From assembly GCA_027064405.1 (NCBI GenBank), contig JAMOPP010000164.1, positions 1-35,051 on the forward strand: a DNA stretch of 35,051 nt. Reading direction: 5' to 3'. The stretch is from Desulfurellales bacterium (GTDB lineage Bacteria; Campylobacterota_A; Desulfurellia; Desulfurellales; Hippeaceae). This document shows, piece after piece, positions 31,152-35,051 of this stretch; position 1 is the first letter of the stretch; each line of letters begins with the position of its first letter. The notes beneath the pieces were generated by a model. The model made no database searches. It saw nothing but the letters and a program-made list of their open reading frames with translations, and was not told the DNA's origin. Made by a program: the position numbers and the translations under genes.

Positions 31152-31890
31152 GTTCCACCCCCTGCTTTTTTCCTTCTCTTCTAAAATTTCTTTTAAATAT
31201 TTTATATAAAGATTCGGTAGGACCTAAAATTGCATACGAAAAAGATATTAAAGGTACAAAAATATACGGTTTAAAAATTATCAATGATAGAGTTAAAATA
31301 ATTAACGCAAAGGTTCTTATCGAAATCCTTTTATGCGTGCTTGCATCTTTTAAACTTTTATATTTTAGAGTGCTTATCATTAAGAATGATAGAGTATAGG
31401 TGGCGATTAAGAATATATAATTATATTTTTCATAATTCAAATTAAAATGCATCGATATCAACACCATAGAAGCAACCGTAGCGGCGCCTCCGGGTATTGG
31501 AAGTCCTATAAAGCTATCTTTATGATTTGTCTGTATGTTAAATCTTGCAAGGCGAAGTGTTCCGGTTAGAAGGAATAAAAATGCAGCTATAATGCCCAAT
31601 CTTCCAAAATCTTTTAGAACAAAGCTGTACATTAAAAATGATGGAGCAATTCCAAAACTTATAAGGTCGCTTAGAGAATCGTATTCTACGCCAAACTGAC
31701 TCTCTGTGTGAGTTAATCTTGCAACTTTACCGTCTAAATTATCAAATAAAACGGCAAGTATTATAATCCAGGCAGCCGACAGAAAATGACCGTCATATGC
31801 CCTTAATATACTATAAAAACCCGCTGCAATATTTGCTGTTGTAAAAAGATTTGGTAGAATATATACGGCTCTGCGATTTTTATCCGTCAT
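31144..31890 (-). CDS. pssA: CDP-diacylglycerol--serine O-phosphatidyltransferase
   Basis: 'LPNLFTTANIAAGFYSI'; CDP-alcohol phosphatidyltransferase motif 'DNLDGKVARLTHTESQFGVEYDSLSDLISFGIAPS'. Confidence 0.96.
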   Translation of the reverse strand: MTDKNRRAVYILPNLFTTANIAAGFYSILRAYDGHFLSAAWIIILAVLFDNLDGKVARLTHTESQFGVEYDSLSDLISFGIAPSFLMYSFVLKDFGRLGIIAAFLFLLTGTLRLARFNIQTNHKDSFIGLPIPGGAATVASMVLISMHFNLNYEKYNYIFLIATYTLSFLMISTLKYKSLKDASTHKRISIRTFALIILTLSLIIFKPYIFVPLISFSYAILGPTESLYKIFKRNFRREGKKQGVEHE

Positions 31891-32534
31891 TTAAATACAC
31901 CGAGGATAGTTTCGCCTGCTTTGACGCTTTCGTTAAGGTTAACAAATTCATCTATATCATCCTGAACATAGACATCAAGCCTTGAACCAAATCTTATTAA
32001 ACCTATAATTTCACCTTTTTTAACCTCATCTTCAGGCTGTTTGTAGTTCACTATTCTTCTTGCTACCATTCCGGCTATCTGGACAACAACTATTCTTCTT
32101 CCGCTCTTGCCCTCTATCAAAAAGGCGTTTTGTTCATTGTCCATAGATGCTTTCTCTCTGTAAGCAGGTAAAAATTTACCTTTATTGTAAACAATATCTA
32201 TTATTTTCCCGTTTATAGGAGACCTGTTTATATGCACATTAAACAATGACATAAAGATACTTATCCTTTTGGTTTCCTTTTTAAAAAAGTACCTCTCATA
32301 AGAGTCTTCCTTTGAAATTACAACGCCGTCAGCCGGACTTACCAATGCGTGCTTCATAACCGGTATATCTCTTTTCGGATTTCTAAAAAAGAAACTGCTA
32401 AAAGTCCCGAAACCCGCAGATAAAAGAGCCGGAAAAATCATCCTCTTTTTATAAAAAAGATAAGAGGAGGCAAAGCCTCCCATAATAAAGGGGTATCCCT
32501 CTTTTGCTATAAAATCCTTTTCTTTCGTTTTCAT
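31887..32534 (-). CDS. psd: Phosphatidylserine decarboxylase (short, archaeal/PssD-type proenzyme)
   Basis: 'FFRNPKRDIP', 'LVSPADGVV', 'ISIFMSLFNVHINRSPINGKI', 'VVVQIAGMVARRIV', 'GLIRFGSRLDVYV' (GS processing site). Confidence 0.95.
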   Translation of the reverse strand: MKTKEKDFIAKEGYPFIMGGFASSYLFYKKRMIFPALLSAGFGTFSSFFFRNPKRDIPVMKHALVSPADGVVISKEDSYERYFFKKETKRISIFMSLFNVHINRSPINGKIIDIVYNKGKFLPAYREKASMDNEQNAFLIEGKSGRRIVVVQIAGMVARRIVNYKQPEDEVKKGEIIGLIRFGSRLDVYVQDDIDEFVNLNESVKAGETILGVFK

Positions 32535-32536
32535 TT

Positions 32537-33562
<1,026 letters not shown>

Positions 33563-33574
33563 TTAAAATCCTCC

Positions 33575-34057
33575 CTACTTTTTATTCTCTCTTATCATAG
33601 CCACTTTTCCCGTTCTTGCAAGTTCTTTTATGCCAAGCGGATGCAATAAATTAAGTATTGCATCTATTTTGTTTGAATCTCCCGTAACTTCAACCGTGTA
33701 GGAATCAGGGGATACATCAACGATTTTTCCTCTGAAAATATCAACAACTCTTAACACTTCAGCTCTTGTACCAAGATCGGTATGCATTTTTATTAATGCC
33801 ATTTCTCTTTCTACGAACGGTACATCTCCAAATTCAGTTACCTTAATAACATCTATGAGTTTATTAAGCTGTTTCCCTATCTGTTCTAAAATCTGTTCAT
33901 CACCTTCTGTAACAATGGTCATCCTTGATAAATTTTCTTCATCTATAGGTGCAACATTTAAGCTTTCTATATTATATCCTCTTCCGGAAAAAAGGTTTGC
34001 TATGCGTGAAAGCACACCTGCTTCATTTTCAACAATAATTGAAAAGATTCTCTTCAT
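33575..34057 (-). CDS. ilvN: Acetolactate synthase small (regulatory) subunit
   Basis: ACT domain 'IFSIIVENEAGVLSRIANLFSGRGYNIESLNVAPIDEENLSRMTIV'; adjacent to ilvB and ilvC. Confidence 0.96.
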   Translation of the reverse strand: MKRIFSIIVENEAGVLSRIANLFSGRGYNIESLNVAPIDEENLSRMTIVTEGDEQILEQIGKQLNKLIDVIKVTEFGDVPFVEREMALIKMHTDLGTRAEVLRVVDIFRGKIVDVSPDSYTVEVTGDSNKIDAILNLLHPLGIKELARTGKVAMIRENKK

Positions 34058-34067
34058 AATCCACTCC

Positions 34068-35051
34068 TTAAGTCAAAAGCATATTATTTATTGGAGCACC
34101 TGCAGGCACCATCGGATACACATTTTCCTCTCTTACTATAACGGCATTTAGAATATAAGGACCGTTATATTCCCTCATCTCTTTTAAAGCATCTTCAACT
34201 TCTGATTTTTTTGTTATCTTTTTGGCTTTAATTCCATAACTCTCAGCAAGTTTTACAAAATCAGGCTGCACCTCTATATCTGTAGCGGCGTATCTTCTTC
34301 CGTAAAAGAGCTGTTGCCATTGCCTAACCATACCAAGATATCCATTGTTAAGTATTATAACTTTTACGGGTTTGTCGTAGGCAACTAAGGTTGCAAGTTC
34401 CTGCTCATTCATCTGAAAACTGCCGTCTCCTGCAAAAACATAAACAGGTTTATCCGAATCTGCAAACTGAGCGCCTATCCCTGCAGGAAATCCAAAGCCC
34501 ATAGTTCCAAGACCGCCTGACGTTAAAAGCCTTCTCGGCTTTTTAAATGTATAAAATTGCGCTACCCACATTTGATGCTGTCCAACTTCGGTTGACACTA
34601 TAGGATCGTCATCTTTTGTTATTTCCGCCAATTTTTCTATTACGAATTGAGGTAAAATAGTTTCATCTTCTTTATCATATGCAAGTTTATGCTCATTTTT
34701 CCATTTATCAATCTGTTGAAGCCAAGGTTTTCTAATCTCATTCCAATTAATATTTGAATATTCATCAAGTATCGAATTTAACTCTTTTAAAACAAGCTTT
34801 GCATCTCCAACGATAGGATAATCGACTTTTACATTCTTGCTTATACTTGTAGGATCTATATCTATATGAATTATTTTAGCATAAGGAGCAAATTCCGATA
34901 GCTTTCCTGTAATTCTATCATCAAATCTCGCACCGATTGAAACAAGAAGATCCGAATATTGAATAGCCATATTAGCCCTGTATGTCCCATGCATACCTGC
35001 CATACCAAGACTCAAGTCGTCATCTTCGGGATAAACGCCTATTCCCATAAG
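34068..35051 (-). CDS. ilvB: Acetolactate synthase large subunit, partial (5' end outside window)
   Basis: 'SIGARFDDRITGKLSEFAPYAKIIHIDIDPTSISKN', 'LTSGGLGTMGFGFPAGIGAQFA', ThDP motif 'GDGSFQMNEQEL...ILNNGYLGMVRQWQ', 'YPMVPAGAPINNML'. Confidence 0.97.
   Translation of the reverse strand, partial: LMGIGVYPEDDDLSLGMAGMHGTYRANMAIQYSDLLVSIGARFDDRITGKLSEFAPYAKIIHIDIDPTSISKNVKVDYPIVGDAKLVLKELNSILDEYSNINWNEIRKPWLQQIDKWKNEHKLAYDKEDETILPQFVIEKLAEITKDDDPIVSTEVGQHQMWVAQFYTFKKPRRLLTSGGLGTMGFGFPAGIGAQFADSDKPVYVFAGDGSFQMNEQELATLVAYDKPVKVIILNNGYLGMVRQWQQLFYGRRYAATDIEVQPDFVKLAESYGIKAKKITKKSEVEDALKEMREYNGPYILNAVIVREENVYPMVPAGAPINNMLLT

Overview
This is a 35-kb AT-rich bacterial chromosomal window. Every CDS I can support is on the minus strand, mostly with overlapping or near-zero gaps. 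In transcription order (right to left) it reads: ilvB(partial)-ilvN-ilvC-psd-pssA-leuA; a 53-aa Cys-rich mini-protein and a DacZ-like diadenylate cyclase; folD; rimP-nusA-infB-rbfA-nrnA; a RACo-like Fe-S/ASKHA protein; SemiSWEET; xthA; glyQ-glyS; guaB; a secreted PLD-family nuclease; stand-alone ThiD2; lepA; a Cache/HAMP/GGDEF diguanylate cyclase; an internally deleted SDR remnant; an AhbD/NirJ-like radical SAM-SPASM protein; an EamA/DMT transporter; tatA-argS-SPOR-lgt; a TrpC-like degenerate barrel; and murC-murB-ddl-ftsQ-ftsA(partial). I found no convincing tRNA, rRNA, CRISPR, IS/phage element or anti-phage island. The content is mainly housekeeping. The observations most worth following are: (1) a degenerate indole-glycerol-phosphate-synthase-like protein between lgt and murC; (2) an unlisted 53-aa Cys protein overlapping a DacZ-type c-di-AMP synthase gene with an altered RHR motif, in the same gene run as nrnA; (3) an in-frame, internally deleted SDR that keeps operon spacing; (4) a stand-alone ThiD2; (5) an orphan RACo-like protein; (6) an orphan AhbD-like protein. 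Gene content and low GC suggest a Deferribacterota-like or related organism, but this is a weak inference.
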